In this document: positions 18,888 to 28,285 of the stretch, piece by piece
Layout: each line of letters opens with the position of its first letter
How positions within the stretch are numbered: position 1 is the stretch's first letter
DNA from: Candidatus Poribacteria bacterium
Lineage (GTDB): Bacteria; Poribacteria; WGA-4E; WGA-3G
Direction: 5' to 3'
DNA length: 61,941 bases
Assembly: GCA_012270865.1 (NCBI GenBank)
Contig: JAAXHL010000006.1
Span: 1 to 61,941 of the forward strand
Translations under genes and position numbers: made by a program
Notes under the pieces: generated by a model
Seen by the model: the letters and a program-made list of their open reading frames with translations, nothing else
Database searches by the model: none
What the model was told of the DNA's origin: nothing

Positions 18888-19640
18888 ATGATAAATCAAG
18901 ATAAGCATATTAGTTTCAGCCACTGTTTTTTACCCGTTGTTATTGTCCTTTTGAATCTTGTTATTGTAAAAACTGCTATTTCCCAAGAGGTGTTCGTACG
19001 AACAGGATTTGAGGAATTTCCTACCGGTAATCCGCCGAAAGATTGGGAGGTTATTGGTGGTGACTTTGAAGTTTCTGGCGATACCGTCAAAACCGATAAA
19101 AAAGCACTTGCTATCTTAGGTGGCGCGGATGGAGACGGACTCGGTATCCCGATAGAAACCGAAGACCCCATTATTTCTGTTGAATTCTATGTGTATATTG
19201 AAGGCGGCGGTAGGTGTTTCAATCTCAAAATCGCCACCGCTGATGGTTTTGGCGAAAACAGCGGCTGCACCTACATCAACTGGGATGCTGGTGTCGTCCG
19301 ACTTTACGACGGGGGTGCGTGGCAACTTATTGGTGACTTTGAAACCGATACATGGAAGTACGTCCGTATCATCGCTGATGTCAGCAAAAGCGAATTCGAT
19401 TTTTACGCGGGCGATGATAGAGACGATGCGTTGGGTGCCAAACCAAAAAAAGGACTCCCCTTTCGGATGCCAGCACTCGGTCCCGTTGCCAAATGGGTCG
19501 CTTTCTATACGTGGGGGATAATTGTCCGCGGTTACGTTGATGATTTATTGGTCTATGAAGGAGAAGAGGCACTCGATCTCGCCGTTGACCCGACCGGAAA
19601 ACTCACCACATTCTGGGGACACATTAAGCAAGGGTTATAA
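18888..19640 (+). CDS. Secreted beta-rich protein with shared C-terminal tail
   Basis: A 250-residue protein from ATG 18888 with a strong AGAGGAGG site. Signal peptide about 1-32. The body (GFEEFPTGNPPKDWEVIGGDFEV, WKYVRIIADVSKSEFDFYAG, GYVDDLLVYEGE) looks like a DUF1080/LamG-type jelly-roll found in exported carbohydrate-active proteins. The last residues AVDPTGKLTTFWGHIK match the tails at 894 and 6905. It sits between two PhyH genes. Not assigned to an enzyme. Confidence 0.75.
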   Translation: MINQDKHISFSHCFLPVVIVLLNLVIVKTAISQEVFVRTGFEEFPTGNPPKDWEVIGGDFEVSGDTVKTDKKALAILGGADGDGLGIPIETEDPIISVEFYVYIEGGGRCFNLKIATADGFGENSGCTYINWDAGVVRLYDGGAWQLIGDFETDTWKYVRIIADVSKSEFDFYAGDDRDDALGAKPKKGLPFRMPALGPVAKWVAFYTWGIIVRGYVDDLLVYEGEEALDLAVDPTGKLTTFWGHIKQGL

Positions 19641-19664
19641 TTATCTGAGAGTTTGGAGGAACAC

Positions 19665-20483
19665 ATGACAAACAATGATACCGTTTGTCTCACGCCAGCA
19701 CAGCGACTCCATTTCGACATCTACGGTTTCGTGTTGTTAGAGAACGTCCTGAACGTCAATGAAATTGAACGCATGAAAGACGCGCTCTATAGAATCAAAG
19801 CAGACGAGAATCTGGATGCCACGCGCGTCTATGCCCGTGGGCGCAGCGAACACCATGTACTTTTCGGTAATCTCGTTGAATATGATCCTGCACTCTTAGA
19901 ATACGCCGCGCATCCAAAACTCGTACCGCTCATTGAAGAAGTCGTCGGTGGCGCAGTGCGCCTTGAGGAGACCGAAGCGATCATTAATAGTCGTAATCCA
20001 GAAGCAGAATTAGACGAACTCCACAAACGCCGCTATAACCCGACAGGTTTCCATCGCGGGACACAACACGGATGGGGAACCTACATAGAACAGAACAAGT
20101 ACCACTGCATCTTCGTCAAGACGCTCGCGTATCTCACCGATGTCGGTCCCGACGATGGCGGAACGTGCGTCATACCCGGCAGCCATCGCCTAACGTGGAA
20201 TCAGAGCGAAATGATTGAAGCGGCACTCTCGGACGATAAACTCATCTACCAAGTCGAAGCATCCGCCGGTTCCGTGCTGCTTTTTGCCGAAGCGTTGATC
20301 CACAGCACCACTGCCATCCGTAGCGACAAGGAGCGCGTCATCCTTATCTCCGGTTATACACCACCGATGGTGCGCGAATGGCCCGGCAACGAAGTGAGTC
20401 CTGAATTTATTGAGACCTTACCAGAAGACATCCGTCCACTCATCTCAGGAAGCGACAGTTGGCACTGGAAACGGCGGTATTAA
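19665..20483 (+). CDS. Phytanoyl-CoA dioxygenase (PhyH) family protein
   Basis: A 272-residue protein from ATG 19665 (GGAGGA just upstream). Opening HFDIYGFVLLENVL, core VKTLAYLTDVGPDDGGTCVIPGSH, and late His in EALIHST with Arg in SDKERVI are typical of PhyH proteins. The first metal site reads FHRGTQHGW, so the canonical HxD is not obvious. It may belong to a variant subgroup or be catalytically altered. 24 nt after the secreted protein gene. Confidence 0.82.
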   Translation: MTNNDTVCLTPAQRLHFDIYGFVLLENVLNVNEIERMKDALYRIKADENLDATRVYARGRSEHHVLFGNLVEYDPALLEYAAHPKLVPLIEEVVGGAVRLEETEAIINSRNPEAELDELHKRRYNPTGFHRGTQHGWGTYIEQNKYHCIFVKTLAYLTDVGPDDGGTCVIPGSHRLTWNQSEMIEAALSDDKLIYQVEASAGSVLLFAEALIHSTTAIRSDKERVILISGYTPPMVREWPGNEVSPEFIETLPEDIRPLISGSDSWHWKRRY

Positions 20484-20694
20484 ATTTACGCTCATGTAAA
20501 AGTATGTGCGGTTGTTTTGAATGAAAGCAGTCACTACAAAGGTTAGACCTCTTTGTTAGTATACAGTCTTTAGATGGACCGATGTATTTATCACTTATTA
20601 GTACAATCAGTAGCAATACCTTTCTACTTTACTATGAATCTGCATGGATCTTCGCTTGAAGTATCCGCTGGTATCTCATAAGTAAGAACCACGA

Positions 20695-20960
20695 ATGAAA
20701 AAACGCAATTGGAATATTTTTTTAGCAAACTAACACTCATATTGTCATGTATCGGAGCGGTTGTCGCTTTTTTCTTTACGTACCACGGGCCAATACAAGG
20801 TGGAAACGAGACTGTTTATGAAGAGTTACTTCTACTTATCCTCGGTTCAGCGGTGGGGTTCGTTTCTGTTTGGGGCGTGTATGCTCTGGTGAAATTGCTG
20901 TATATTTGCTTTCGATGGGCATGGCGATCCTCTGAAATAGAGGAAGAGAAAGAAGAGTGA
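20695..20960 (+). pseudogene. Small membrane protein with poly-T frameshift
   Basis: ATG 20695 opens MKKRNWNIF and stops quickly. In the next frame the sequence continues FFSKLTLILSCIGAVVAFFF with two membrane helices and a Glu-rich end to 20960. The two join at a run of seven Ts (20717-20723); one extra T would restore a full 88-residue protein. Its rebuilt form resembles the intact small membrane protein at 27383 (MDFKKL...WKRFWRRLTFIVSIGLSIIGF). Could be mutation, assembly error or slippage expression. Confidence 0.55.
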
Positions 20961-21063
20961 AGCAGTTAGTTTCGTTAGTTTTCTTGTCGAATTATTTGCC
21001 TAATAATGGAAAGCTTCATAGGGGTCAATTTAGGGATTTTTGTCGGGTTTTATAGGAGGAAAA

Positions 21064-22683
21064 ATGAGAAGTTTTGGTACCTACGGACATGTGCGGCCTG
21101 AGCAACATTATGTTGTTCCGCGTACTACGGAGGTTGCTGATTTCATCAACCGTGTCAAAGCAGGCAGATACATTGTGCTGTTCGCACCACGTCAGACCGG
21201 AAAAACCACCTTTTTCCGATTGGCACTTAATACGCTCACGGTTGAGGATCCCACCTATTTTCCTATTCTGTTGGATTTCCAAATAATGCGCAACGCTTCG
21301 CCTACAACTTTTTATCAGCAACTCACCCACATGATTCAACAGCAAATTGCGTCTGTTTTTGAAAAACATAGGGGTACACCTTCTGAGGCACTCACCCAAT
21401 TTCTGGAGAAGACAACGCTAACCGACCATTTTTCGATGCTGCTGTTTTTTAGCCAACTCGCAAGTCTCTTGGACAGTGATTCGCACAAAGATGTTCCCGC
21501 TTTCAAAAGGGTTGTGCTGCTCATTGACGAGTTTGATGGCATCCCAAAAACAGTCATCAGCAATTTTCTGTATTCGCTCCGCCAGATTTATCTCTCTGAG
21601 GAAATGCAATGTCCCTACAGTGTTGGTATTGTTGGGGTCAGAAGCATCGCGCAGCTCGACTATGACCGGTCCGTCTCTCCGTTCAACATTCAAGATGAAT
21701 TCAAATTGCCGAACTTCACACTTGAACAGATACAAGAGCTTCTTCAACAGTATACAGCCGAAGTCGGGCAAGCTTTCGTCCCAGGGATCATTGAATCCAT
21801 TTATAAACAAACTGCCGGACAACCGTTCTTAGTAAACCGCCTTGCCCAGATACTTACCCAAGAGTTGGACATTCCTAAAACTGAAGCTTTTACAATGGAT
21901 CATTTTTCAAAAGCACACGCGCAACTCCTTGAAGAAGACAATACCAATCTTACACATCTGACTACCAATATTCGCAGGGATCGCCAATTTGAGACGCTGC
22001 TCATGCGGATCACAGCCGCTGAAGAGAGCGTGAACTTTAACCTCCGAAATGAACTTATCAGCGAACTCTTTACCTACGGGGTGATTGCTAAAGGGGCTGA
22101 CGGTCTATGTGAAATCCTGAACCCGATTTATCTCTATTGCATTCTACAGACATTCAAACCCCTGATAAATGGGTTAGAGTACCAATACTTACCGGAAGAC
22201 ACTGACGCGGGCTTTGGCGATTACCTCACACCTGCTGGAGACATTGACCTCCAATCACTCCTTGATAATTTTCGGGACTTCATCGAGCGTGCAGGTTTCC
22301 ATATCCTGCAGGTATCAGATACGCCACGAGAGTCCGTAGGCAGACACCTCCTGCTTGCCTATCTTGACCAGTTTGTTAAGCTCGTCGGTGGTGTGATGCA
22401 CATTGAGGTACAAACCGGGCGCGGGCGGATGGACCTCATCATTACTCACAATCAGCGAAAATATATTGTCGAAACGAAAGTTTGGAGAGGTACCAGCCGC
22501 TATCAAGCAGGTAAAAAGCAACTCGCCGCATATCTTAAATTAGAGGGTGTCAGAGAAGGATATTATGTCGTATTTGATCATCGGGCAGAGCCAGAGCCGC
22601 GCCTGGAGACCGAAACAGTTGAGGGTGTGAAAATTCGGAGTTACGTGATCCCTGTGATGCAAGAACGACCTTCAACCCTTTAG
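21064..22683 (+). CDS. AAA-like ATPase with C-terminal PD-(D/E)XK nuclease-like domain
   Basis: A 539-residue protein from ATG 21064 (AGGAGG at 21054). Walker A APRQTGKTTFF near residues 38-48 and Walker B VVLLIDEFDG near 155. The C-terminal portion (about 400-500) reads MHIEVQTGRGRMDLII...YIVETKVWRG, the E...D...ExK pattern of the DUF1703/PD-(D/E)XK group. These proteins are common in accessory regions of Bacteroidetes and other phyla; a nucleic-acid or defence role is inferred only. Monocistronic. Confidence 0.82.
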   Translation: MRSFGTYGHVRPEQHYVVPRTTEVADFINRVKAGRYIVLFAPRQTGKTTFFRLALNTLTVEDPTYFPILLDFQIMRNASPTTFYQQLTHMIQQQIASVFEKHRGTPSEALTQFLEKTTLTDHFSMLLFFSQLASLLDSDSHKDVPAFKRVVLLIDEFDGIPKTVISNFLYSLRQIYLSEEMQCPYSVGIVGVRSIAQLDYDRSVSPFNIQDEFKLPNFTLEQIQELLQQYTAEVGQAFVPGIIESIYKQTAGQPFLVNRLAQILTQELDIPKTEAFTMDHFSKAHAQLLEEDNTNLTHLTTNIRRDRQFETLLMRITAAEESVNFNLRNELISELFTYGVIAKGADGLCEILNPIYLYCILQTFKPLINGLEYQYLPEDTDAGFGDYLTPAGDIDLQSLLDNFRDFIERAGFHILQVSDTPRESVGRHLLLAYLDQFVKLVGGVMHIEVQTGRGRMDLIITHNQRKYIVETKVWRGTSRYQAGKKQLAAYLKLEGVREGYYVVFDHRAEPEPRLETETVEGVKIRSYVIPVMQERPSTL

Positions 22684-22746
22684 CAACAAACCATATCCCG
22701 CTTAACCGCACCTCAAGCCTCTCTGTCTTTACCCGAATCTGCTCCT

Positions 22747-24258
22747 TTATGCTCCCGCTGTCCGCGGCATCCGCAACGGCTCTTTGCCCATCTCCGCGAA
22801 CAGTAATTTCATCACCATCTCCGCCTTCAATTCGGCATGCTCAGCCGAATTCCAGAGATTATTAATCTCTCCAGGATCCGCTTTCAGATCGAACAACTCA
22901 CCATAGTCTCGGTTGTAGTAAACCGTCAACTTATAACGGTCATCGACGTAGGTTTTAACATGTACCGTTGTCGGTTCGTGGCGATTTTCGACGATAATAT
23001 GATCGCGTGCCTGTTCTGCTTGTCCCGACCAGACCGGCATCTGATCTACACCCGTCATCGGACGCGGAATATCAATACCGGTAGCACCGAGGAACGAGGG
23101 TGCTAAATCTACCAGCGTCTGTAACGCCTCCGACTGCTGTCCTGCAGGTACAACTCCCGGATACCGCACGATAAACGGTACTCGAATGACATCTTCGTAA
23201 TGGAACGCGCCTTTTGCGATAAGCCCATGTTGTCCATAAAAGTGCCCATGATCAGAGGTGAATACAACCAATGTGTTGTCTGCCAGGCCGAGTTCATCGA
23301 GTTTCGCCAACATTTTCCCGATGTACTTATCCATCAGCGTCACCATCCCGTAATAGACGGCGATGTCTTTAGCGAGTTCGTCCCGATCCCGCAAATGCGA
23401 TCTGAAACCGTGGACACCCTTTCCACTTTCACGCCAATCCGAGAAATCGGGTTTTCGCTGTTGCGTTAGTTGGAAGTGCGGTGGATTGTTGTCGTGTTCC
23501 CCTTCCGTCACGGATGGCACTGTCAATTCTGCCGGGTCATACATCGTATCCCACGGCTCTGGCACTAAATATTTCGGGTGCGGATCGAAAAAACTTGCCC
23601 AAAGGAAGAAGTTCTCATCGTTCTGTTGGTATGTTTCCATGAGTGCGTTTGTGCGTTCCGCAATCCACGTATCGTAGTGATATTCTTCTGGGATGGGCCA
23701 CGTTCGGTATTGTCCACGGGCGTTCCCTGTCGGAGGTGCAAAATAATCCCGCCAATTGGTGCATCCGTTTTCTTCCATCCAGATAGCATAGTGCTGTCCG
23801 ACGTGTGCTTCATCGGCGTGGTTGCGTGCCAACTCGACATGTTCAAACCCGTAGAACGGTTCGTTGAAACTCCGCCAGAAATCTAAATCTTGGAGAATCG
23901 GATAAGATTCCAGAGACGGAAATTCCTCAGTCCCGTGGAGCGGTTGGAAGTGTGCTTTCCCAACAAGTGCCGTCCGATAACCCGCATCCGTGAAATCTTC
24001 GCCGACGGTATGCTCATCTTCAGAGAGTTTTGTACCGAGGGACCAGGCACCGTGTTGACTCGGATACTTCCCCGTGATAATAGAGGCGCGTGTCGGTGTA
24101 CAGGTAGGGTTCGGGCAATAGGCTCTATTGAAGAGTGTTCCTTGCTGTGCCAATGCGTCTAAGTGAGGTGTCTGAATTTCGGGGTTGAGGCACCCCAAGG
24201 TATTCCAATGTTGCTGATCGCTGGTAATCAGTAAGATATTAGGTCTGGTTTTAGTCAT
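22747..24258 (-). CDS. Formylglycine-dependent sulfatase
   Basis: A 503-residue alkaline-phosphatase-superfamily sulfatase. Metal site D14-Q15 (ITSDQQH), sulfatase signature C53-T-P-T-R57 in which Cys is converted to formylglycine, and FTSDHGHFYGQHG supplying the second metal residues. No clear signal peptide. It probably removes sulfate from a carbohydrate or other ester. It converges with the AAA gene and diverges from the FRG gene. Confidence 0.92.
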   Translation of the reverse strand: MTKTRPNILLITSDQQHWNTLGCLNPEIQTPHLDALAQQGTLFNRAYCPNPTCTPTRASIITGKYPSQHGAWSLGTKLSEDEHTVGEDFTDAGYRTALVGKAHFQPLHGTEEFPSLESYPILQDLDFWRSFNEPFYGFEHVELARNHADEAHVGQHYAIWMEENGCTNWRDYFAPPTGNARGQYRTWPIPEEYHYDTWIAERTNALMETYQQNDENFFLWASFFDPHPKYLVPEPWDTMYDPAELTVPSVTEGEHDNNPPHFQLTQQRKPDFSDWRESGKGVHGFRSHLRDRDELAKDIAVYYGMVTLMDKYIGKMLAKLDELGLADNTLVVFTSDHGHFYGQHGLIAKGAFHYEDVIRVPFIVRYPGVVPAGQQSEALQTLVDLAPSFLGATGIDIPRPMTGVDQMPVWSGQAEQARDHIIVENRHEPTTVHVKTYVDDRYKLTVYYNRDYGELFDLKADPGEINNLWNSAEHAELKAEMVMKLLFAEMGKEPLRMPRTAGA

Positions 24259-24373
24259 ACTTTTCGCGTAGTTTGCAAGTGAAAACTTGCGCTACAGAAG
24301 TCCTTTGTGTTGTATTTGTTGGTAAAATCATCATAGCATTTTGGAAAGAATAATTCAAGAAGAATGCTGTAGG

Positions 24374-24390
24374 CGGGGTTTGTAACCCCG
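24374..24390. repeat. Dispersed hairpin repeat, CGGGGTT type
   Basis: Perfect arms CGGGGTT/AACCCCG around TGT, preceded by GTAGG. Same as 10835-10851. It lies between two divergent genes. Confidence 0.75.
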
Positions 24391-24413
24391 ATTTCGGAAC
24401 GAATTAAATTTGG

Positions 24414-24443
24414 TTGACATCCCTCACAAAAACATGTTATTCT
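24414..24443 (+). promoter_or_regulatory. Sigma70-type promoter for FRG gene
   Basis: TTGACA at 24414-24419, an 18-bp spacer and TATTCT at 24438-24443. The FRG start codon follows 34 nt later. Confidence 0.6.
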
Positions 24444-24476
24444 TTTAGACAGCATCGCAATTGTAAAGGAAAGGGA

Positions 24477-25160
24477 ATGGACAAAGCAAACCAAAACGAG
24501 CCAAACACAGTTGACGAAATACTCCGGCAAATAGAAGAAAAGGCGGACACCGGGGAATATCTCTACCGCGGTGAACCTGAACACTATCAGGAACACCCGT
24601 ATTATGGGAAAATCTCCTCAAACCTCTACCGGGTCTTTCTTGAACATGAAGCGTTTGACGTTGAGGCAGATCTTGATATAGAGGCTGTTCAAGCAAGCAT
24701 GTTAGAGGAAACTGAAGAGTATTTCCGCAAACCCGTTAGCGAAATGGAACGTCTCTCCGAAATCCAACACTATGGTGGTAAAACCAACCTTATTGATTTC
24801 ACGACAGACTATCTCATCGCTCTCTTCTTTGCTTGTAGCGGTTCCCGTTCCAAAGTCAAAGAGGGTAGGGTTATCTTACAGGAAAAATCCCAGATAGCAT
24901 CGGAGGACATCGAAAGACCTTATGAACCGGTACATCGTGTCGTTGCCCAGAAAAGCGTATTCGTTAGACCTCCCAGGGGATTTATTGCTCCTGACGAGGT
25001 TGATGTTATCAATATTCCGGCGGCCGTCAAACAGCCAATGTTAACGCATTTGCATAGGTACCACGATATATCTGTCAAAACTATCTACAACGACCTCCAT
25101 GGTTTTATCAGAAATCAGAATGTCCATCTGGAAGCCTATGTGGAGTTCTATATGTCTTAA
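24477..25160 (+). CDS. FRG-domain protein
   Basis: A 227-residue protein from ATG 24477 (AAGGAAAGGG upstream). The FRG domain signature is visible: YLYRGEPEHY early, then IQHYGGKTNLIDFTTDYLIALFFAC, with a late AQKSVFVRPP. FRG domains are found in phage-linked and stress proteins; the biochemical role is not established. Ends 24 nt before the giant TPR gene, so the two are probably co-transcribed. Confidence 0.85.
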   Translation: MDKANQNEPNTVDEILRQIEEKADTGEYLYRGEPEHYQEHPYYGKISSNLYRVFLEHEAFDVEADLDIEAVQASMLEETEEYFRKPVSEMERLSEIQHYGGKTNLIDFTTDYLIALFFACSGSRSKVKEGRVILQEKSQIASEDIERPYEPVHRVVAQKSVFVRPPRGFIAPDEVDVINIPAAVKQPMLTHLHRYHDISVKTIYNDLHGFIRNQNVHLEAYVEFYMS

Positions 25161-25184
25161 CCGAAAAATGAGGAGGTTCAGCGA

Positions 25185-27347
25185 GTGGCAACCCAGACGA
25201 AATTGGCGCATTATGAAAAATCTATCAAGCACCTTAGCAGAGCAATTGAACTAAGTCCGAGTTTTGTTGAAGCCTACATTCGCCGCGGCGATATTTACCG
25301 CAAAATGGGCGAATTTGATCTGGCGATTGCAGACTATACTGAAGCGACAAGTCTCACCCGAAGACCTCATAAAGCCTATTGTGGTCGAGGGCTCGTTTAT
25401 GTTGCGAAAGGTGAAATTGACTTAGCACTTAAGGATTTTACCACTGCTATACACAGAAGCCGCAGCTACGATTGGGATTATCCGGAAGCCTATTACCATC
25501 GCGGTAACGCTTATATTGCCAAAGAGGAGATCACACTTGCAATTGAGGATTACAATATAGCGATAAAACTGAACCCAGATTATACTGAAACCTACCTTAA
25601 GCGCGGTATTGCTTACGCCAGCATCGGTGAAGTTGACATCGCTATTGAAGACTATAATAGTACAATAAGGCGAAACCCGGGACTTGCTGAAGTTTATTAC
25701 CATCGCGGTAATGCTTACAGTGTTAAGGGTGAACTTAATTTGGCCATTGCAAGTTATACGAAGGCCATAGAGTTGAATCCAAATTATGCTGAAGCCTATC
25801 TCATTCGCGGCAATGCCTATCGCGACAAAGGAGAGATTAATTTAGCTATTGAGGACTATAACAAAGCAATAGAACTAAAGCCAAATTACACTGAAGCTTA
25901 TGGCGTTCGCGCTCACGTTTACTTCCTTATACGTCAGGTTAACTTAGCTATTGCCGACTGTACAAAAGCGATAGAGCTTAACCCCGATGAAGTTAATCCG
26001 TACGTCATTCGCGCTAGTACTTACGTTCTTACAGACGAAGTTGACTTGGCAATTGTTGATTGTACAAAGGCGATAGAGCTTGATCCTAAGGACAATGGTG
26101 CTTATATCATTCGTGGAGATGCTTATAGTATTAAACGCGATTTTAAACTCGCTATTGCAGACTATACAAATGCAATAGAATTAAATCCTAATCACGCTGA
26201 ACTCTATTTTCATCGTGGTACTGCTTACAGTAAAATAGACGAGGTTGATCTGGCAATTAGAGACTTAACTACCGCAATAGAACATAGTCCTGATTACGTT
26301 TATGCTTATGTCCATCGCGGCATGGTTTACAGCAAAGAAAACGATTTTGATAAAGCCATCGCAGATTACACGAGGGCAATACAACTCAAGCCAACGTTTG
26401 CCATTCCGTATTATAATCGCGGTAATGCTTACCGTAACACAGATGAGATTGACCTGGCGATTGCTGACCTGACTATGGCCATACAACTGAACCCCGATTA
26501 TGTCCAGGCCTATAGCAATCGCGGGGATATTTACAATAGTTTAGGGGAGTTTGATAAGGCTATCGGTGACCTTACTAAAGCAATACAATTTGCTCCTGAG
26601 CAGGCCGAACTCTATTTCAACCGAGGTGCTGTTTACGACAGAATTGCGGAATTTGATAGGGCTATCGGAAACTATACAAAGGCGATACAGCTCAAACCTG
26701 ATTATGCCAAAGCCTATGGCAACCGAGGTATTGCTTATGGCCTCAAAGGCGAAGCAGATCTAGCGATTAAAGATCTAAACCACGCGATAACACTCAAACC
26801 TGATCATGCCAAAGCCTATGTGAATCTCGGCAATGCCTATCTCCTCAAGGACGAGGTTGACTCAGCTATTTCACTTTATAACACAGCGATAGCACTAAAA
26901 TCGAACTATGCCTATGCTTATAATAATCGAGGTTTTGCGTACTTTCTCAAAGGCGAGGTTGATCAGGCTCTTGAAGACTATGCGAAAGCATTAGAATTGG
27001 ATCCTGATTACCTGCAGACCTATTACAATCGTGCCATTGCTTGGTTACACCAGCAAGAATGGGAGAGAGCTAGACAGGCTTTGACCGTTGCAAGAAATCG
27101 AAATGTGGATGTTATCGGTTCATTTCTTAGAGATTATCAAAGTGTGGAGAACTTTGAGAGCAAGGCTGGTGTGAAATTACCGGAAAACATCTCTGCAATA
27201 TTAACTCAGTCGGATGAGCAAATCTTACCTCCCTCCATAGCAAGAAACCTGTTCCAGCCGCAGGGTGGAATGGAGCAACACCTATTTGAAGACCTCACCC
27301 CAATAGCGGTACGACCGACGGAAAAACCTCTCATGCTACCTATATAG
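25185..27347 (+). CDS. TPR-repeat protein, about eighteen repeats
   Basis: A 720-residue protein starting with GTG (AGGAGG 8 nt upstream). It is almost entirely 34-residue tetratricopeptide units with consensus AYxxRGxAYxxKGExDLAIxDYTKAIxLNPxY, from about residue 10 to 635. The C-terminal 85 residues are non-repeat. No signal peptide. A long protein-binding superhelix, likely a scaffold for the FRG protein encoded just upstream. The repeats have diverged, so it is not a recent DNA expansion. Confidence 0.88.
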   Translation: MATQTKLAHYEKSIKHLSRAIELSPSFVEAYIRRGDIYRKMGEFDLAIADYTEATSLTRRPHKAYCGRGLVYVAKGEIDLALKDFTTAIHRSRSYDWDYPEAYYHRGNAYIAKEEITLAIEDYNIAIKLNPDYTETYLKRGIAYASIGEVDIAIEDYNSTIRRNPGLAEVYYHRGNAYSVKGELNLAIASYTKAIELNPNYAEAYLIRGNAYRDKGEINLAIEDYNKAIELKPNYTEAYGVRAHVYFLIRQVNLAIADCTKAIELNPDEVNPYVIRASTYVLTDEVDLAIVDCTKAIELDPKDNGAYIIRGDAYSIKRDFKLAIADYTNAIELNPNHAELYFHRGTAYSKIDEVDLAIRDLTTAIEHSPDYVYAYVHRGMVYSKENDFDKAIADYTRAIQLKPTFAIPYYNRGNAYRNTDEIDLAIADLTMAIQLNPDYVQAYSNRGDIYNSLGEFDKAIGDLTKAIQFAPEQAELYFNRGAVYDRIAEFDRAIGNYTKAIQLKPDYAKAYGNRGIAYGLKGEADLAIKDLNHAITLKPDHAKAYVNLGNAYLLKDEVDSAISLYNTAIALKSNYAYAYNNRGFAYFLKGEVDQALEDYAKALELDPDYLQTYYNRAIAWLHQQEWERARQALTVARNRNVDVIGSFLRDYQSVENFESKAGVKLPENISAILTQSDEQILPPSIARNLFQPQGGMEQHLFEDLTPIAVRPTEKPLMLPI

Positions 27348-27382
27348 ATAAACCATTTCCAGAATCAAAGGATGGAAAATGC

Positions 27383-27655
27383 ATGGACTTCAAGAAATTA
27401 AAGTCGCTAAATTGGAAACGGTTCTGGAGGCGGTTGACATTCATTGTTTCAATCGGACTCAGTATCATCGGATTCTGTATGATGTTCTCTGAAACCTATT
27501 CATCGGAATACCCTATCGGATCTTTAGGAAGTGCTTTTGCCAAGGGATTACTTGTAGCTTTATTCTGGTTCGGTTACGTTTGGGCTTTGGGGTTTGCTGT
27601 ATATGGTATCATCTGGGTTTTGAGTTGGATTATCGCAGGTTTGAAAAAGGACTAA
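27383..27655 (+). CDS. Small two-helix membrane protein
   Basis: A 90-residue protein from ATG 27383 (AAGGA upstream). Basic N-terminus, then two hydrophobic helices (about 19-38 and 52-85). It resembles the frameshifted protein at 20695-20960. Follows the TPR gene by 35 nt. No known family; candidate accessory membrane subunit of this gene group. Confidence 0.6.
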   Translation: MDFKKLKSLNWKRFWRRLTFIVSIGLSIIGFCMMFSETYSSEYPIGSLGSAFAKGLLVALFWFGYVWALGFAVYGIIWVLSWIIAGLKKD

Positions 27656-27767
27656 GCAAATCTTTTTATAGTAGTTTGTTTCAAGGGACAGTTACTCCAA
27701 AATTCCAGAGGAACCAGGTCCAGTGTGAGGTTTGCCCAATTTCTGTGGAGTATTTCTTACATTTACT

Positions 27768-27885
27768 ATGAAACTTAAAAACACCATACCTGCAAGACAA
27801 CAACTCAATCTCCTTATCATCATGCCCTACGAACAGACACCCATGTACAGTGGCCCCTATGGACGTTCACTCGTCCAATTTTCCA
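27768..27885 (+). pseudogene. Truncated sulfatase N-terminus
   Basis: From ATG 27768 the frame encodes QLNLLIIMPYEQTPMYSGPY, nearly the start of the intact sulfatase at 28990 (HPNLLIIMSDEHAPMYSGPY). Homology ends near 27880 at the coding sequence of a VapC-type toxin on the other strand. The catalytic part is absent. The last codons of the toxin are read from the opposite strand of this remnant. Confidence 0.75.
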
Positions 27886-28282
27886 GTCGTAAGCCGAACC
27901 CGGCAATCCTTTGAAAATCCGAATCAGCAGTGGCGAGAATCGCATCAAGTGCCATCGCAGTTGCGGCTATCCAGAGGTCATTCTCTGATAAGGGTGTTCC
28001 ATGTTGTTCAGCGTAATTTTTCATGGAGGCATAGTGGTCGGCAGCTTCCTTTGGAACTGCTAAACATGGCAATTCGTCAAACAAATTAATGGCTTGATTT
28101 TCCAAATCCTGTCGCCTACGCCCTATCGGCAGTTTCTGAATTCCAAAGAGGATTTCGCCTCTAACAATCGTACAGGTAAAGAGATAGTCATTGAGATCAG
28201 ACAGAGAATCGAAATGAGAAGTAGCGGAGGGAGCGTGCGCCATCAAGAGGCTGCACGTTGATGTATCCAGGAGGTAATTCAT
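27857..28282 (-). CDS. vapC: PIN-domain toxin, VapC-like
   Basis: A 141-residue PIN ribonuclease from ATG 28282. Acidic residues D6 (LLDTS), E44 (VRGEILFG), and later D in ENDLWIAA and ATADSDF fit the Mg-binding site. PIN toxins cut RNA and are held by a VapB partner, here the gene just upstream (stop then start 3 nt later). The final residues WTSERP are encoded across the sulfatase remnant, so the native C-terminus may have been replaced at insertion. Confidence 0.85.
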   Translation of the reverse strand: MNYLLDTSTCSLLMAHAPSATSHFDSLSDLNDYLFTCTIVRGEILFGIQKLPIGRRRQDLENQAINLFDELPCLAVPKEAADHYASMKNYAEQHGTPLSENDLWIAATAMALDAILATADSDFQRIAGFGLRLENWTSERP

Positions 28283-28285
28283 CAA

